From assembly GCA_964419145.1 (NCBI GenBank), contig CAYQOM010000004.1, forward strand, positions 124,001-188,000: a stretch of DNA of 64,000 bases. Reading direction: 5' to 3'. This stretch comes from UBA2336 sp964419145 (GTDB taxonomy: Bacteria; Bacteroidota; Bacteroidia; Cytophagales; Cyclobacteriaceae). Within the stretch, counting starts at the first letter, position 1. Every line of letters starts with the position of its first letter. The notes under the pieces were generated by a model. The model saw only the letters and a list, made by a program, of their open reading frames with translations, ran no database searches and had not been told where the DNA came from. The translations under genes were made by a program, and so were the position numbers. Of the stretch, positions 44,857 to 54,216 are shown one piece after another.

Positions 44857-45483
44857 CTACCTGCAATTCTTGTTATAAAAACTTACTATCGCCTCCATAT
44901 CATACTTTTTAAAATCCTTGTCCTGAATCTTATCCACCAATTCCGGGCAGTCACTGAAATATTCCGCCATATCTTTTTTGAAACTCAGGTTTTTTGGTCT
45001 TTTCAATTCACCCGACCCCTTTTGCATGATGTAGCGTTCCACACTGTAGGCATAGCCTCCGGTAACAACACCTGTTGAAGCATTGTACATACCCGGTGAT
45101 TGTTGCGTATAGTAATAACTAAACAGTTTTAACGGACCATCTATTTCAAGGCGGAGAAAAATATGGGTGTTGCTTGAAAAAATATTTCCCAAACCGAGTG
45201 TATTGAACCGGGAAAGCATCCGTACCTGCTCGGCCCCATTCATAAATTGAATCTCCTTTGCCTCATGTGGACGCAAGGTGATTTTTTTCTTGTTCGAATC
45301 CAGGTACCGAACCTTATACTGAAGTTTTTCAAAATTAGGTTGCCCTGAAAAGAGCTTCACCGGAATTTGTAAAATAACATCAAGGGTATCATTCCCTAAA
45401 ATGATTTTGCCTGCTATGTTTTTTGCCTGTAAGGTAAACGTCAGGAATACGCCAACGACAACGGAAGTTATTATTTTTTTCAT
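44857..45483 (-). CDS. Secreted protein of unknown function
   Basis: 208 residues from the ATG at 45483, which gives a signal peptide (MKKIITSVVVGVFLTFTLQA-K). The mature part is beta-rich (IAGKIILGNDTLDVILQIPV; YKVRYLDSNKKKITLRP), ending in an acidic segment with two cysteines (FSDCPELVDKI, FYNKNC). Similar proteins are common in Bacteroidota without assigned function. Confidence 0.65.
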   Translation of the reverse strand: MKKIITSVVVGVFLTFTLQAKNIAGKIILGNDTLDVILQIPVKLFSGQPNFEKLQYKVRYLDSNKKKITLRPHEAKEIQFMNGAEQVRMLSRFNTLGLGNIFSSNTHIFLRLEIDGPLKLFSYYYTQQSPGMYNASTGVVTGGYAYSVERYIMQKGSGELKRPKNLSFKKDMAEYFSDCPELVDKIQDKDFKKYDMEAIVSFYNKNCR

Positions 45484-45519
45484 GCTTCGGGGGATTAGAA
45501 TTTGCTGCAATGTTACGAT

Positions 45520-46232
45520 TTATAATTTATCTATCACATACTCCGTCACAACCGACTTACCCTTTACCAACCACGCCAGTCCGAATAAAACCAGCATGGC
45601 CGCTTCCATCCAGTACACAAATGTTCTGCCTCCCAAATCCATTTCACTGATCATATCTATAAACAGAACCAGCAGTAACACCAATATGCCGATGCCGCAA
45701 AACAAATAAATGTTGCCCTCGGCATTACGAATAAACGTTTTATTGNNNNNNNNNNAAAAAACGCAGCAGCAAAAATCAAATGAATGGTTCCGGCCACATC
45801 CGATGACACATAAATATGAATGTTATCGGTGATGGGATCTTCTGAGCCGGTTGGAAAGATAACGATGAGCAAGGCGCAGCCAGCTGCTACTCTGGAAAGC
45901 AGCGAATCGGTAAGCCATGCAAACTTATCCTGGTCTTTTTTCTTTTTATGCCCCTGGTAACAAAACAGAAAGATGGCCAGCGTAATGAGCACCCCCGTAA
46001 ACAACGGCCCGGCTGCCGTGTAGTAAAAATGACTGATGGATGACTTCAAATTCACCCCGGCTGTATAGGGGCTGCTATACTCGGTATTGACAAATGCAGG
46101 ATTGTTCAACAAATCAAAATCATTTACGAACGTGTTAACGCCCCAGCACAAAAACGGCAACGCCATACCCAGTATGCCGATAAGCTGCCTGAGTGTGTGG
46201 TAGGAAATAACGTAGGTGTTGGTTGCGGGCAT
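45520..46232 (-). CDS. Multi-helix membrane protein interrupted by an assembly gap
   Basis: Starts at the ATG at 46232 (MPATNTYVISYHTLRQLIGI) and encodes about four membrane helices up to the N run at 45746-45755. After the gap the reading continues in another frame as NKTFIRNAEGNIYLFCGIG, two more helices, and ends at 45520 (VTEYVIDKL). Taken together this is one six-helix protein of the DUF998-like kind. The frame change across the gap shows that the 10-N length is not the true one, or that a frameshift lies there. A straight reading across the gap gives a false C-terminus. Confidence 0.7.
45746..45755. other. 10-base assembly gap (N)
   Basis: Ten N inside the membrane protein gene; frames on the two sides do not agree, so the length is only nominal. 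Confidence 0.95.
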
Positions 46233-46273
46233 GGCATTTTGTTTTTTGGTTCAGTGCAAACATACAGCACTTA

Positions 46274-46918
46274 TCAGTTCAGGTGCAGGCTAACGGTAAG
46301 CCCATACCAATTTTTGTTTTGGTAAATCCAAATGTCTTTATCCCGGTCAGTCAGGTAATCCCAACCGATACCCAAACCAACGGTGAGGTTGTTCACACCA
46401 ACCATAACCGAGAGGCCACGACTGAAGATGAATCCAAAATACTCATCATTGGTTTGGTAGTTGGTGGTCCATGGCGTAATGGATGCAGCACCAATACCAC
46501 CAAAACCGCCAACCGTTATGGCCCGCTGACGGTACTCCTTCACGGTACCCAACGGGGTATCGAAATGGCGCAGCCTGTACCGGTCAATGCGGTATCCTAA
46601 AAACACATTACCATTAAAATTTGCAGTTAGCTGCCGGGGAAACTGGCTGGCGATTGGCCTGAATTTAAAAGGAGTAACTAAAATGTCGGCATCGAAACTG
46701 TACTTGTATAACTTTTGATTAGGGTGGTTCGTAATGCGGGTTCCATCCAATTTTACTACGGTAACGCAATCCGGTTTTGCATCTACGTAAACGCGTTCCA
46801 ATCCTTTATCCGGCACGCGGTAGTAATAGTAATCTGATTTGAGTTCCGATTTCGGCACACTGGTTAACGAAGAGCAAGAGAATAAAGCCAGTATGAAAAT
46901 CCAGACCAGGTATTTCAT
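46274..46918 (-). CDS. Outer-membrane lipoprotein of unknown function
   Basis: 214 residues. Lipoprotein signal MKYLVWIFILALFSCSS with the lipobox Cys15. The body is beta-rich with Tyr-rich strands and a Gly-rich part (ITVGGFGGIGAAS) and ends in NWYGLTVSLHLN, an aromatic-rich strand like those of beta-barrels. Function unknown. Confidence 0.65.
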   Translation of the reverse strand: MKYLVWIFILALFSCSSLTSVPKSELKSDYYYYRVPDKGLERVYVDAKPDCVTVVKLDGTRITNHPNQKLYKYSFDADILVTPFKFRPIASQFPRQLTANFNGNVFLGYRIDRYRLRHFDTPLGTVKEYRQRAITVGGFGGIGAASITPWTTNYQTNDEYFGFIFSRGLSVMVGVNNLTVGLGIGWDYLTDRDKDIWIYQNKNWYGLTVSLHLN

Positions 46919-46985
46919 ATATTAAAGTTATTCATTGTCCACCATTTAGACAATGCACGAAATTGATGATTAGTGATTCTTTCAC

Positions 46986-47816
46986 CTACATAAGCGGTGG
47001 TGGTGGTGGAAGTGAATTCATATCCATCAGGCTTGACTCATTCTCAAGAAAGGCAATCATTTCAGATGCCTTGTTAACTACTTTTAGTATAGTGCCATTT
47101 TTATCCACAACAATGTGCGTTGGATATGCATCCAGGTTTAACGTTTTGAGAATAAATTCCTTTTGACCCGGAACCACTTCATACGTAAAGGCCTTTTTAT
47201 TCAAAAACTTTTCCAGTTCAGGTTTCGCATCTGTGGCCAAACTCACAAAAACGACATCCGTTCTGCTTTTATATTTGGCTACCAGTTCGTTTAGTTCAGG
47301 AAACTCAGCTACACAGGCCGTGCAGCCAATAAACCAGGTTTTAAAAACTACAATCTTTCCTTTTGTGTTTTCGTTGGTATAGAAACTGTCGTTCAGGTCA
47401 GTAAAAGTAAATTGAGGGAATGCTTGCCCTTCCATATTAAAATGTTTGCGTATTAATAACGCCTCATCTTTTATTGTACTTCCAATACTTTCACCTGCTG
47501 ATGGATCAAGTTTAAAAAGCTTATAGGTTTCCCGACCATCCTGCGCTTTTAACTTTAAAGGAATATACTTGCCCGAAATTAGCGCATCTAAAAACTGCTT
47601 TTTGGTAACCGTGTCCGACTGTTCATTAATACCGGTGAACTCCGCTGACAAGGAAACATTGTAATAATGGTATGACCACCATCTTTTGAAATCCGGTTTT
47701 ACGATATTGAAATTAACATCAGGCTCAAAGACTTCAATTTCCTTATCGGCTTTTTCTTTGCATGCAAAGGCGAAAATTAGCAGAAGTGATATAGCTATAA
47801 TTTCAGGCTTTTTCAT
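46986..47816 (-). CDS. TlpA-family thioredoxin lipoprotein
   Basis: 276 residues with a lipobox (LLLIFAFAC-KE). C-terminal thioredoxin/AhpC-like domain: VVFKTWFIGCTACVAEFPELNEL gives the redox Cys-Thr-Ala-Cys, then DAYPTHIVVDKNGTILK as the cis-Pro region. The last residues are Pro-rich (SLPPPPPLM). It starts 3 bp from the next gene upstream. A periplasmic disulfide or peroxide reducing role is likely. Confidence 0.82.
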   Translation of the reverse strand: MKKPEIIAISLLLIFAFACKEKADKEIEVFEPDVNFNIVKPDFKRWWSYHYYNVSLSAEFTGINEQSDTVTKKQFLDALISGKYIPLKLKAQDGRETYKLFKLDPSAGESIGSTIKDEALLIRKHFNMEGQAFPQFTFTDLNDSFYTNENTKGKIVVFKTWFIGCTACVAEFPELNELVAKYKSRTDVVFVSLATDAKPELEKFLNKKAFTYEVVPGQKEFILKTLNLDAYPTHIVVDKNGTILKVVNKASEMIAFLENESSLMDMNSLPPPPPLM

Positions 47817-47819
47817 TTT

Positions 47820-48326
47820 TTACTTATGGGGAGAAAATTTCATGATTAATTTTTCTTGATCAGAATCTCGCTCACGTTCTATCATCTTTCCCAGAATTTC
47901 ATTTACCTCAGGATGTAATTTAAATATTTTGTCAGGCTTTAGTCCGAGGCGTACCTTCAAGTTATCAAACCAGTTTTTTGGTTGATAATTTACAAATTGC
48001 AAAAATTCCTTCTCCCTCAATTGTTCAGGGTACATCATTCTCGATTTTTGAGCAACGCTATTTGCCAGGGCCGTTTGTAAGTCCGTATTGAATTCAACTT
48101 CAAGCCACTTCACAAACGCTTCCATTCCATCAGCGTCCATTGGAATAGCATGCCAAAACATGGGCGTAATTAAATACAGGCAATAATCATCAGATACAGG
48201 TCCACCTGAAGTTGTGAATTCTCCTATTGCCAATACCTGATTGAGCTCTAACCTAATAGGTCCGGTTTCACCAAGATAATACTCAGCAGTTCTTAACGTG
48301 CTATCGAAAGTAACTTTGTTTCTCAT
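47820..48326 (-). CDS. Small protein of unknown function
   Basis: 168 residues, no signal peptide or membrane segment. LGETGPIRLELNQVLAIGEF and YLITPMFWHAIPMDADGMEAFVKWLEVEFN are the clearest structured parts; the C-terminus is charged. It lies 3 bp upstream of the thioredoxin gene, so they are probably cotranscribed. No family recognised. Confidence 0.55.
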   Translation of the reverse strand: MRNKVTFDSTLRTAEYYLGETGPIRLELNQVLAIGEFTTSGGPVSDDYCLYLITPMFWHAIPMDADGMEAFVKWLEVEFNTDLQTALANSVAQKSRMMYPEQLREKEFLQFVNYQPKNWFDNLKVRLGLKPDKIFKLHPEVNEILGKMIERERDSDQEKLIMKFSPHK

Positions 48327-48381
48327 TGGAAAAATTAACCCCCATCAATTCCATCCGAAGAAGATGTTGTTGATTGCATTC

Positions 48382-48879
48382 TCAGGCATTCTTCTCAATG
48401 TAATCTTTCAATGTCCCCTTTTCCTTCATCTTTACGTACTTGTCAACACCTTTATTTTTAGGAATCACTCCTTTATTTTTTGTGTAGAAATCAATGACTG
48501 ATTCTATTCCTGCAGTAGTCCCATTAATTTTATTGTTAAAGTCTCCAGACTCAATACTGTATTTAGCCCAGGAACCCATGAATATCATCAGTAAGTCACC
48601 ATTGTCCATAAATGTTACAATCTCCTGTTTTACTTCTATATGAACTTTTGAACTACCTGAGAGCCATTTCAATAAAAATGCATTAGCTTCTTTTCTCTTG
48701 TCTGGTTGTTCATTTACAGGTGTAGTGGTCAGCCAGCTCAGGCAATCAACAACGTCTTTTTCGTAGGTGTCATAATCGCTGGGGTTTTCCAACTTCACAT
48801 TCTTAGGAACTTCAAAAGTTTGAGCTTGTGCTACAAATAGAAATGATGTGAAGATTAATGTCAGTACTTTCGTTTTCAT
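48382..48879 (-). CDS. Secreted protein of unknown function
   Basis: 165 residues with signal peptide MKTKVLTLIFTSFLFVAQAQ. The mature protein is mostly helical (DVVDCLSWLTTTPVNEQPDKRKEANAFLLKWL). Such short secreted helical proteins are frequent in Bacteroidota; function unknown. The 5' end points to the hairpin repeat at 48956. Confidence 0.65.
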   Translation of the reverse strand: MKTKVLTLIFTSFLFVAQAQTFEVPKNVKLENPSDYDTYEKDVVDCLSWLTTTPVNEQPDKRKEANAFLLKWLSGSSKVHIEVKQEIVTFMDNGDLLMIFMGSWAKYSIESGDFNNKINGTTAGIESVIDFYTKNKGVIPKNKGVDKYVKMKEKGTLKDYIEKNA

Positions 48880-48955
48880 TTGTGTGTTAATTTAGTTTAA
48901 GTCTTTGATTTATAATTTATTTCCAGCTCATATATCGCAACGGTTTGTGTTAGTT

Positions 48956-48992
48956 CGCAGAGTCCTCTGTGAGAGACTCTGCGAGGAAAAAA
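48956..48992. repeat. Hairpin repeat, copy 1
   Basis: CGCAGAGTC-CTCTGTGAGA-GACTCTGCG: 9-bp perfect arms, followed by AGGAAAAAA. An identical copy is at 49509. The two copies flank the gene at 49012-49455. Confidence 0.75.
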
Positions 48993-49011
48993 AGAAGATT
49001 TGGCATGTGCT

Positions 49012-49455
49012 CTACCGCATAACTCCTTTACTATTTCCATACTTTTCAACGATCACTTTTAGCTGAACAAGTGATTCATTTAGATAAGATTGATCTGATC
49101 TAATCTCAAAAATTAACTGTGTATTCAAATGAAAGAATTCCTGGTATTCTCCAATTAGATCCACCTGACCATTTTCGTTATAAACAACTTTTAACTTCAG
49201 GTTGTGCTCATAATTCTCAAAGTCAGCTGTACCGCTTACACTTGCATGACAGTTTTCAAGCTGTTTGAAGAATTGATGAACTTCTCCCGTTGTCGTCCAT
49301 ATAGACCCCTTCACAAAGTAACTTTGACTTTTTATTTCAATTTCGCACTCGGTCTCATATCCCCCGAAATGACTTGTCTGGTCAGGGAATCCATTAACGC
49401 GTACAAGACTAATCCTGATATATCCGTTCTCTCCTTTTAATTCAAAGAAGTCCAT
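49012..49455 (-). CDS. Small protein of unknown function flanked by hairpin repeats
   Basis: 147 residues, no signal peptide. Beta-rich (GYIRISLVRVNGFPDQTSHF, SYFVKGSIWTTTGEVHQFF, LKLKVVYNENGQVDLIGEYQ). The layout resembles small immunity or WapI-like proteins, but I cannot assign a family. Identical hairpin repeats lie 20-60 bp from each end. AT-rich like its neighbours. Confidence 0.55.
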   Translation of the reverse strand: MDFFELKGENGYIRISLVRVNGFPDQTSHFGGYETECEIEIKSQSYFVKGSIWTTTGEVHQFFKQLENCHASVSGTADFENYEHNLKLKVVYNENGQVDLIGEYQEFFHLNTQLIFEIRSDQSYLNESLVQLKVIVEKYGNSKGVMR

Positions 49456-49508
49456 ACCTTATCTTTTAAGTAATTTCCAGCCCTGACTAATCTAATTTAG
49501 CAAATATT

Positions 49509-49545
49509 CGCAGAGTCCTCTGTGAGAGACTCTGCGAGGAAAAAA
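49509..49545. repeat. Hairpin repeat, copy 2
   Basis: Same CGCAGAGTC / GACTCTGCG hairpin and AGGAAAAAA tail as at 48956, same orientation. No gene between 49546 and 49656. Confidence 0.75.
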
Positions 49546-49656
49546 GCACAACGATTACTAGTTGGGGGATTTTCATTTCTCTATTGGTTAGGTTTAAACC
49601 TCCTCAATATCACCCAAAGGGGACGTTGAGGAAACGTTAGTAAACTCTTTTACCCT

Positions 49657-50535
49657 TCAATCATTATAAGTTTTTTCCGCAAGCTGAATTATCGCTTTTA
49701 ACGCCTCATGCTTGGTCGTTGTGTCCTCATTGCTGATTCTAATTCTGTACTTTGTTCCTCTTACCATGTAACCCATATCATCAAGATCATGATCCTCTAT
49801 AAGTTTGTCGATTTCATCTGACTTAGCAGTTTTAAGCGCTAACACAATATGCTTTTTCTTTCTTGGCCTGACAGTTAAGTAAGGAACGTGCTGTCCGTTT
49901 TTTGAAAATCTCAAATTATATTTTGTGTACTTGATTTCATGCCCAGGTGAAATCTCATTCACAATAAGCAGAATCTTATCGGCTATTTGAATTGTTTCAT
50001 TAGATGCCTTTTTCTGAACCCAATAATCACGGTTTGTGATTTGCTCTATTTCGTTGTCTTCATCTTCCTCCAATCCCAGCGCCATTTCATCAAGCACTTT
50101 TGTAAATACAAGACCAATCTTATCGTCAAACTTAAAGGCCTTCATTTGGATGGCTATTAAAGGAATAAATCCATTAAACAGCCCTATAACATTTAAGAAT
50201 CTGCTGGTAATATCTTCTGCAACAATCACTGCACAATGTTCATATTGCGGATATCTCTTTTTCTCAATATCCCAATACTCAATTGTTCTGATAATATGAC
50301 TTTCATCCGACTTGCCTAGCTGAATTTCAACTTCATACCTTTTATTTAATTCCGGATCGTATAGTAGTAAATCTAGCCGACCTGCTCTTGGCTGAATTCG
50401 TTCTTTATCCTTAAGTATCAAATCTCCCAATCCAAGTATTGATGGGTCTTCAGCTATTTTCTCTTGAATTATCCGCTCGGTTATTTCCGAATGGTCTTTG
50501 AGTATTATCTGTTCTGGTCGAAATAATTTGTTCAT
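49657..50535 (-). CDS. PD-(D/E)xK-like protein downstream of the Hachiman pair
   Basis: 292 residues, cytoplasmic. Near the N-terminus RAGRLDLLLYDPELNKRYEVEIQLG has Asp55 followed by Glu68/Glu70 and Gln72, the spacing of a PD-(D/E)xK nuclease core with Gln in place of Lys. The C-terminal third (KYTKYNLRFSKNGQHVPYLTVRPRKKKHIVL) resembles the DUF5655-type nucleic-acid binding domain. It starts 21 bp after the helicase stop, same strand, so it could be a third gene of the defence operon. The Gln and the lack of a clear catalytic Lys leave activity open. Confidence 0.6.
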   Translation of the reverse strand: MNKLFRPEQIILKDHSEITERIIQEKIAEDPSILGLGDLILKDKERIQPRAGRLDLLLYDPELNKRYEVEIQLGKSDESHIIRTIEYWDIEKKRYPQYEHCAVIVAEDITSRFLNVIGLFNGFIPLIAIQMKAFKFDDKIGLVFTKVLDEMALGLEEDEDNEIEQITNRDYWVQKKASNETIQIADKILLIVNEISPGHEIKYTKYNLRFSKNGQHVPYLTVRPRKKKHIVLALKTAKSDEIDKLIEDHDLDDMGYMVRGTKYRIRISNEDTTTKHEALKAIIQLAEKTYND

Positions 50536-50556
50536 TTTTATTAATCAGATAGAGGT

Positions 50557-53130
50557 TTAAAACAAAATTGAACTGATTTCTTCATATTCTGCCTCTTCCT
50601 TACCAAGTCTGTTTTTAAGTTTAATAATGTTGATTTCAATTAATTTATCTCCTTCAATTCTTAAGCAGTCCTTAAATCTCTTAAAAATGTAGTCTGCAGA
50701 GTGTCTTGATAGACCGTAATTTTGTAAAGCAATTACGATTGTATTTTGTGTTCCATACTCTAAAAAGGTTGCCCAGTTTACTCCAGCATTTTCTTCGCCT
50801 AATATTTCAATAAGCATTGCGTAATAATTATTGAAATATTTCTCAAAAAGGAATCGAAGAACACTTTCAATATCATCAATGATATTTCCAATCAGAACAT
50901 TGACATGGTGTTTACTATTGTCAAATATCTCATAAGATGGTTTCCCATTTTTATAACCAACCATTAGAGTACTACCTTTTCGGTTGCAATAAGCAATTGA
51001 TTCATTGATGATTTGGCTCAATGGAACTCCATTAATCCATTGATTCATCAGAACAGCATAATAGTCAAGTTGATTTTCAGATTTGAACCGCTTTTCCTCA
51101 GCTGCCCAATGAAACAATCCATAGAATTTATGAAGCCATTCTTGGCATATTTCATAAGTTACCTTATTAGGTAATTTTATGGTTGCGGGATTTTTGGCTT
51201 GCTTTTTCAAAGTAAGAAAAATCTCATTCTGTATTTTGAGATTGATTGAATTGCTTGTATTTAAAACACTTGACGGAATTTCAACTTTCCCATTTTTCTT
51301 CCGTGCTAATTCAATTATCTCATCCTTATTATCTGCAATCAGTTTTTTTATAATCTCACTACGGTAATTACTCCGTTCGATTTCAAGCGTGTCAATACTG
51401 ATAATATTGGCAATGTATTCCAATATCTCTTTCATGACTTCTGTTTCACCCTTTATGTCAGTATTCTCATTCAGAATTTGTTCAATTTTCTTTAATTTTT
51501 TGTCAATGTAGTTTTCAATAGATGGATTAAGTATTATTTCTGCTTCACCTTCTAAGAGAGCCTCATATTTCTTCCAGTCTTTATCGCTTTCTTTAAGACA
51601 AATGATATTGCCCGACAATTCATGTTTTAATCTACCTGCCCTACCTGCAAGATTCCAAAAGTCGATAGGCTGAAAAGTATTCCTCCCATTTTTATTATTC
51701 AAAATAAAAACATTTTTAGCAGGCAGGTTGACACCTTCCAAAAGTGTTGATGTGCAAAATACATAGTTGATTTCTCTTTCCTTAAAAAGACCTTCCACCT
51801 TGTTTCTAATTATTTGGGGCAAATTTCCAAAGTGATACCCAATTCTTCTACTCAAAAACTCACCCAAATAGTAATCTTTATGAATGTAGGTTTTGATTTG
51901 GCGAATAACCCTCTTTACATTTCTTGTGATTTCCAACTGCTTATTCTGATTCTGCTCAAAAAGTTTTGCGGCTTTATCAACTGCATCAAATCTTGAACTG
52001 CAATACACAATATTGCTCTCGTCATCACCAATTGCTGCGAGAACATCATAAATGGTTTCTGACTTTATTACGATTTTTGGCTCAAATTCATAATTCCCAT
52101 TGTCTAAATAGTGCGTTACTCGCTTTTCTACCAAATCAACAAAAAACAGATTTTGCGAAACGGGCGTTTCTATTGTTCTGAAAAACTGCTTTTCGTCCTT
52201 TTTGAACAGTTTCAGAAATACTTCTGGGTTCGCAACATTCGGTGAAGAGAAATATAAATTCAGGTTTGGATTTCTTCGTAGTGCCTTTGAAATTGCCGAA
52301 TAAGCGGTAACTGCTCGACTATCCTTTTCTGCTGCCAGTTTATGGGCTTCGTCAATAAATAAGTAGGTAATAGAAGGATTATTCTTTTGTGACAAATAGC
52401 TTAAAAGCCTTTCGGGTGTCAGTACAAAAATGTAATGGTTTTCGGTTGATGGCAATTCTGAAACATTTGAGTTGGTTATTACCGTGTAATTGTAATGCTC
52501 CAAAACATCCTTGAGTTCTTTGTTCAGGTCTATAGAAAACTGGTTAATCAAAGCCCTGGTCGGAACCATGATGACAATATTCTCAGGCGGTTTGTTGCCG
52601 ACTACTTTCCTGATGAATGATTTAATGATAAACGATTTACCCATTGAAGTAGGGCCTGAAAAGCTAAAATGTTTCGAACCGCTTATCTTTTTGTAAAGTT
52701 CAAATTGAGAATCAGTAAAAATTAAATCTTCGGTGTCGGGAACAGCTTGAATAAATTCTTTTACTTTCTTCTCAAGTTCTCTGTCAAAAGGTAATTCAGA
52801 ACTGTTGTTATCATTCTTTAAAAACTCAATTCCGGGAAAATTACCCAACTTTGTTAATACAGAATGTGAGAATGTCTGATAATATGGATTTACTTTGTAA
52901 TCCTCATTGAGCAAGGTGATGAGTTGATATGCCTTGTTTCTTGCCTTTGGATTTTTGGAATTGGAAAGAATATCAGCAAAACGAAGCGTATCATGCAATT
53001 CTTTTTCGGTTAGCTTCTTACTTCTGCCATTCTCTGAAAACAAATTGTTAGCCAATAGTTTAGCGGCTTTAATATTGAGAGTAATAAAGTATTCATCTTG
53101 TAAAACATCATTAGCTAAACGTTCAATCAT
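50557..53130 (-). CDS. hamB: Hachiman-type anti-phage helicase HamB
   Basis: 857 residues, superfamily 2 helicase. Motif I GPTSMGKSF (residues 159-167), motif II DEAH (260-263), then SSPN (295-298), VYCSSRFDA (about 385) and motif VI NLAGRAGR (493-500). LLEGVNLPAKNVFI is typical of Ski2/RecQ-like translocases. Its start overlaps the end of the HamA gene (ATGA). In Hachiman systems HamB keeps the HamA nuclease in check and releases it on phage DNA damage. Assignment rests on the helicase type plus the adjacent DUF1837 protein. The region is AT-rich compared with the flanking genes, consistent with transfer. Confidence 0.82.
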   Translation of the reverse strand: MIERLANDVLQDEYFITLNIKAAKLLANNLFSENGRSKKLTEKELHDTLRFADILSNSKNPKARNKAYQLITLLNEDYKVNPYYQTFSHSVLTKLGNFPGIEFLKNDNNSSELPFDRELEKKVKEFIQAVPDTEDLIFTDSQFELYKKISGSKHFSFSGPTSMGKSFIIKSFIRKVVGNKPPENIVIMVPTRALINQFSIDLNKELKDVLEHYNYTVITNSNVSELPSTENHYIFVLTPERLLSYLSQKNNPSITYLFIDEAHKLAAEKDSRAVTAYSAISKALRRNPNLNLYFSSPNVANPEVFLKLFKKDEKQFFRTIETPVSQNLFFVDLVEKRVTHYLDNGNYEFEPKIVIKSETIYDVLAAIGDDESNIVYCSSRFDAVDKAAKLFEQNQNKQLEITRNVKRVIRQIKTYIHKDYYLGEFLSRRIGYHFGNLPQIIRNKVEGLFKEREINYVFCTSTLLEGVNLPAKNVFILNNKNGRNTFQPIDFWNLAGRAGRLKHELSGNIICLKESDKDWKKYEALLEGEAEIILNPSIENYIDKKLKKIEQILNENTDIKGETEVMKEILEYIANIISIDTLEIERSNYRSEIIKKLIADNKDEIIELARKKNGKVEIPSSVLNTSNSINLKIQNEIFLTLKKQAKNPATIKLPNKVTYEICQEWLHKFYGLFHWAAEEKRFKSENQLDYYAVLMNQWINGVPLSQIINESIAYCNRKGSTLMVGYKNGKPSYEIFDNSKHHVNVLIGNIIDDIESVLRFLFEKYFNNYYAMLIEILGEENAGVNWATFLEYGTQNTIVIALQNYGLSRHSADYIFKRFKDCLRIEGDKLIEINIIKLKNRLGKEEAEYEEISSILF

Positions 53131-54038
53131 TCTTCTGTTCGTGTAATTTTCTTGATGATTTCTTTCCGCGTTTCATCTAGTTTCATAAATGGGAAAACGT
53201 AAACGTAAAAGGTATAACTGTATAGTTCGTACTCTTCAATCTTCTTCTTAATGTGGCTCATTTTGCCCTCTACTTCGGTTTTGATTTGTGATTTTATCAA
53301 CTCGAGAAATTTTTCGTTACTCAAACGCTTTTCCTCATCTGTTGGGTCAATCTCAAAACCTGCGAAAATGGCAAAGGCATTGTTCTTTACAATTGGGTCG
53401 TTATCGCTTGCCTTTGGCATGATAACCGATTTGAGAAATTGATACAGATCTTCTTCAAATGCCTCTTTGCATAACTGCGTATTGATTAAACCAATTTCAT
53501 CATAGATGTTGTTCTTTTTACGATTCAGAAAATCTTTGATTGATTTAAAGGCATTAGAAATTGCTGTGGTTAATTTCTGTTCGAGTTTTGACTCACCGAA
53601 TATGAGTTGATAGTTTTTAGGTGCTAATTCCAGTAAATGAATCCCGTCTGAGCCTTTAGCATAATCATTTGACGAAAGTTTAATTTCTAATTTTGTAAGG
53701 ATTTTTGGTGCTTTTAGGTGTGCTTCGAGAAAACAAAACAGTAATAATTCACCTGCTTCGCCATCGTTAACATTATAATCTCTAAACTTCTTAGAAGCTT
53801 CCTTCACTAAGCCATGCCAACGTTTATCATTTTCAAATTCTGCTATCTGTTTTCTAGATAAAGCAAATGGAATCATGCTTTCACCCAAATGCTCAATTAG
53901 TTCTTCATAACAAAACTGGTTATTCTCAATTTTAAGAATATGCAGATTAAGTTTTGAATTGGTATCAGGTACATCACATTCAATCTCTTTATAGAAGAGA
54001 TCTAGGAATTTTTCGCTTATTGTTGGTTTTAATTCCAT
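53127..54038 (-). CDS. hamA: Hachiman-type nuclease HamA (DUF1837)
   Basis: 303 residues. The DUF1837 core is NDGEAGELLLFCFLEAHL (Glu97), then GSDGIHLLEL (Asp131) and IFGESKLEQ (Glu149-x-Lys151), a D-x17-E-x-K layout of the PD-(D/E)xK type with a preceding Glu. This is the expected nuclease site of HamA. The gene overlaps hamB by 4 bp. HamA degrades DNA when phage infection triggers the complex. First gene of the operon; its upstream 54039-54216 has no gene. Confidence 0.83.
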   Translation of the reverse strand: MELKPTISEKFLDLFYKEIECDVPDTNSKLNLHILKIENNQFCYEELIEHLGESMIPFALSRKQIAEFENDKRWHGLVKEASKKFRDYNVNDGEAGELLLFCFLEAHLKAPKILTKLEIKLSSNDYAKGSDGIHLLELAPKNYQLIFGESKLEQKLTTAISNAFKSIKDFLNRKKNNIYDEIGLINTQLCKEAFEEDLYQFLKSVIMPKASDNDPIVKNNAFAIFAGFEIDPTDEEKRLSNEKFLELIKSQIKTEVEGKMSHIKKKIEEYELYSYTFYVYVFPFMKLDETRKEIIKKITRTEE

Positions 54039-54216
54039 AGAGTTTTATCATCAATAGCTTATTATCACATTCTGAATCAGTTATCTAGCAAGAGTGAATA
54101 TACCTCAAACCCGGTTTTTTCAAAACCCAGGTAAAGAATTTCTCACCAAGTCTTAGCAAAACTGCGTAGGCTTCCATCATTCACATAGGAGTAACTCCTA
54201 CGGTATGCACCAAAAA

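Noticed and set aside
46274..46600. Plus-strand ORF across the outer-membrane lipoprotein gene
   Set aside because: Antisense shadow; the minus-strand gene has a lipobox and normal codon use.
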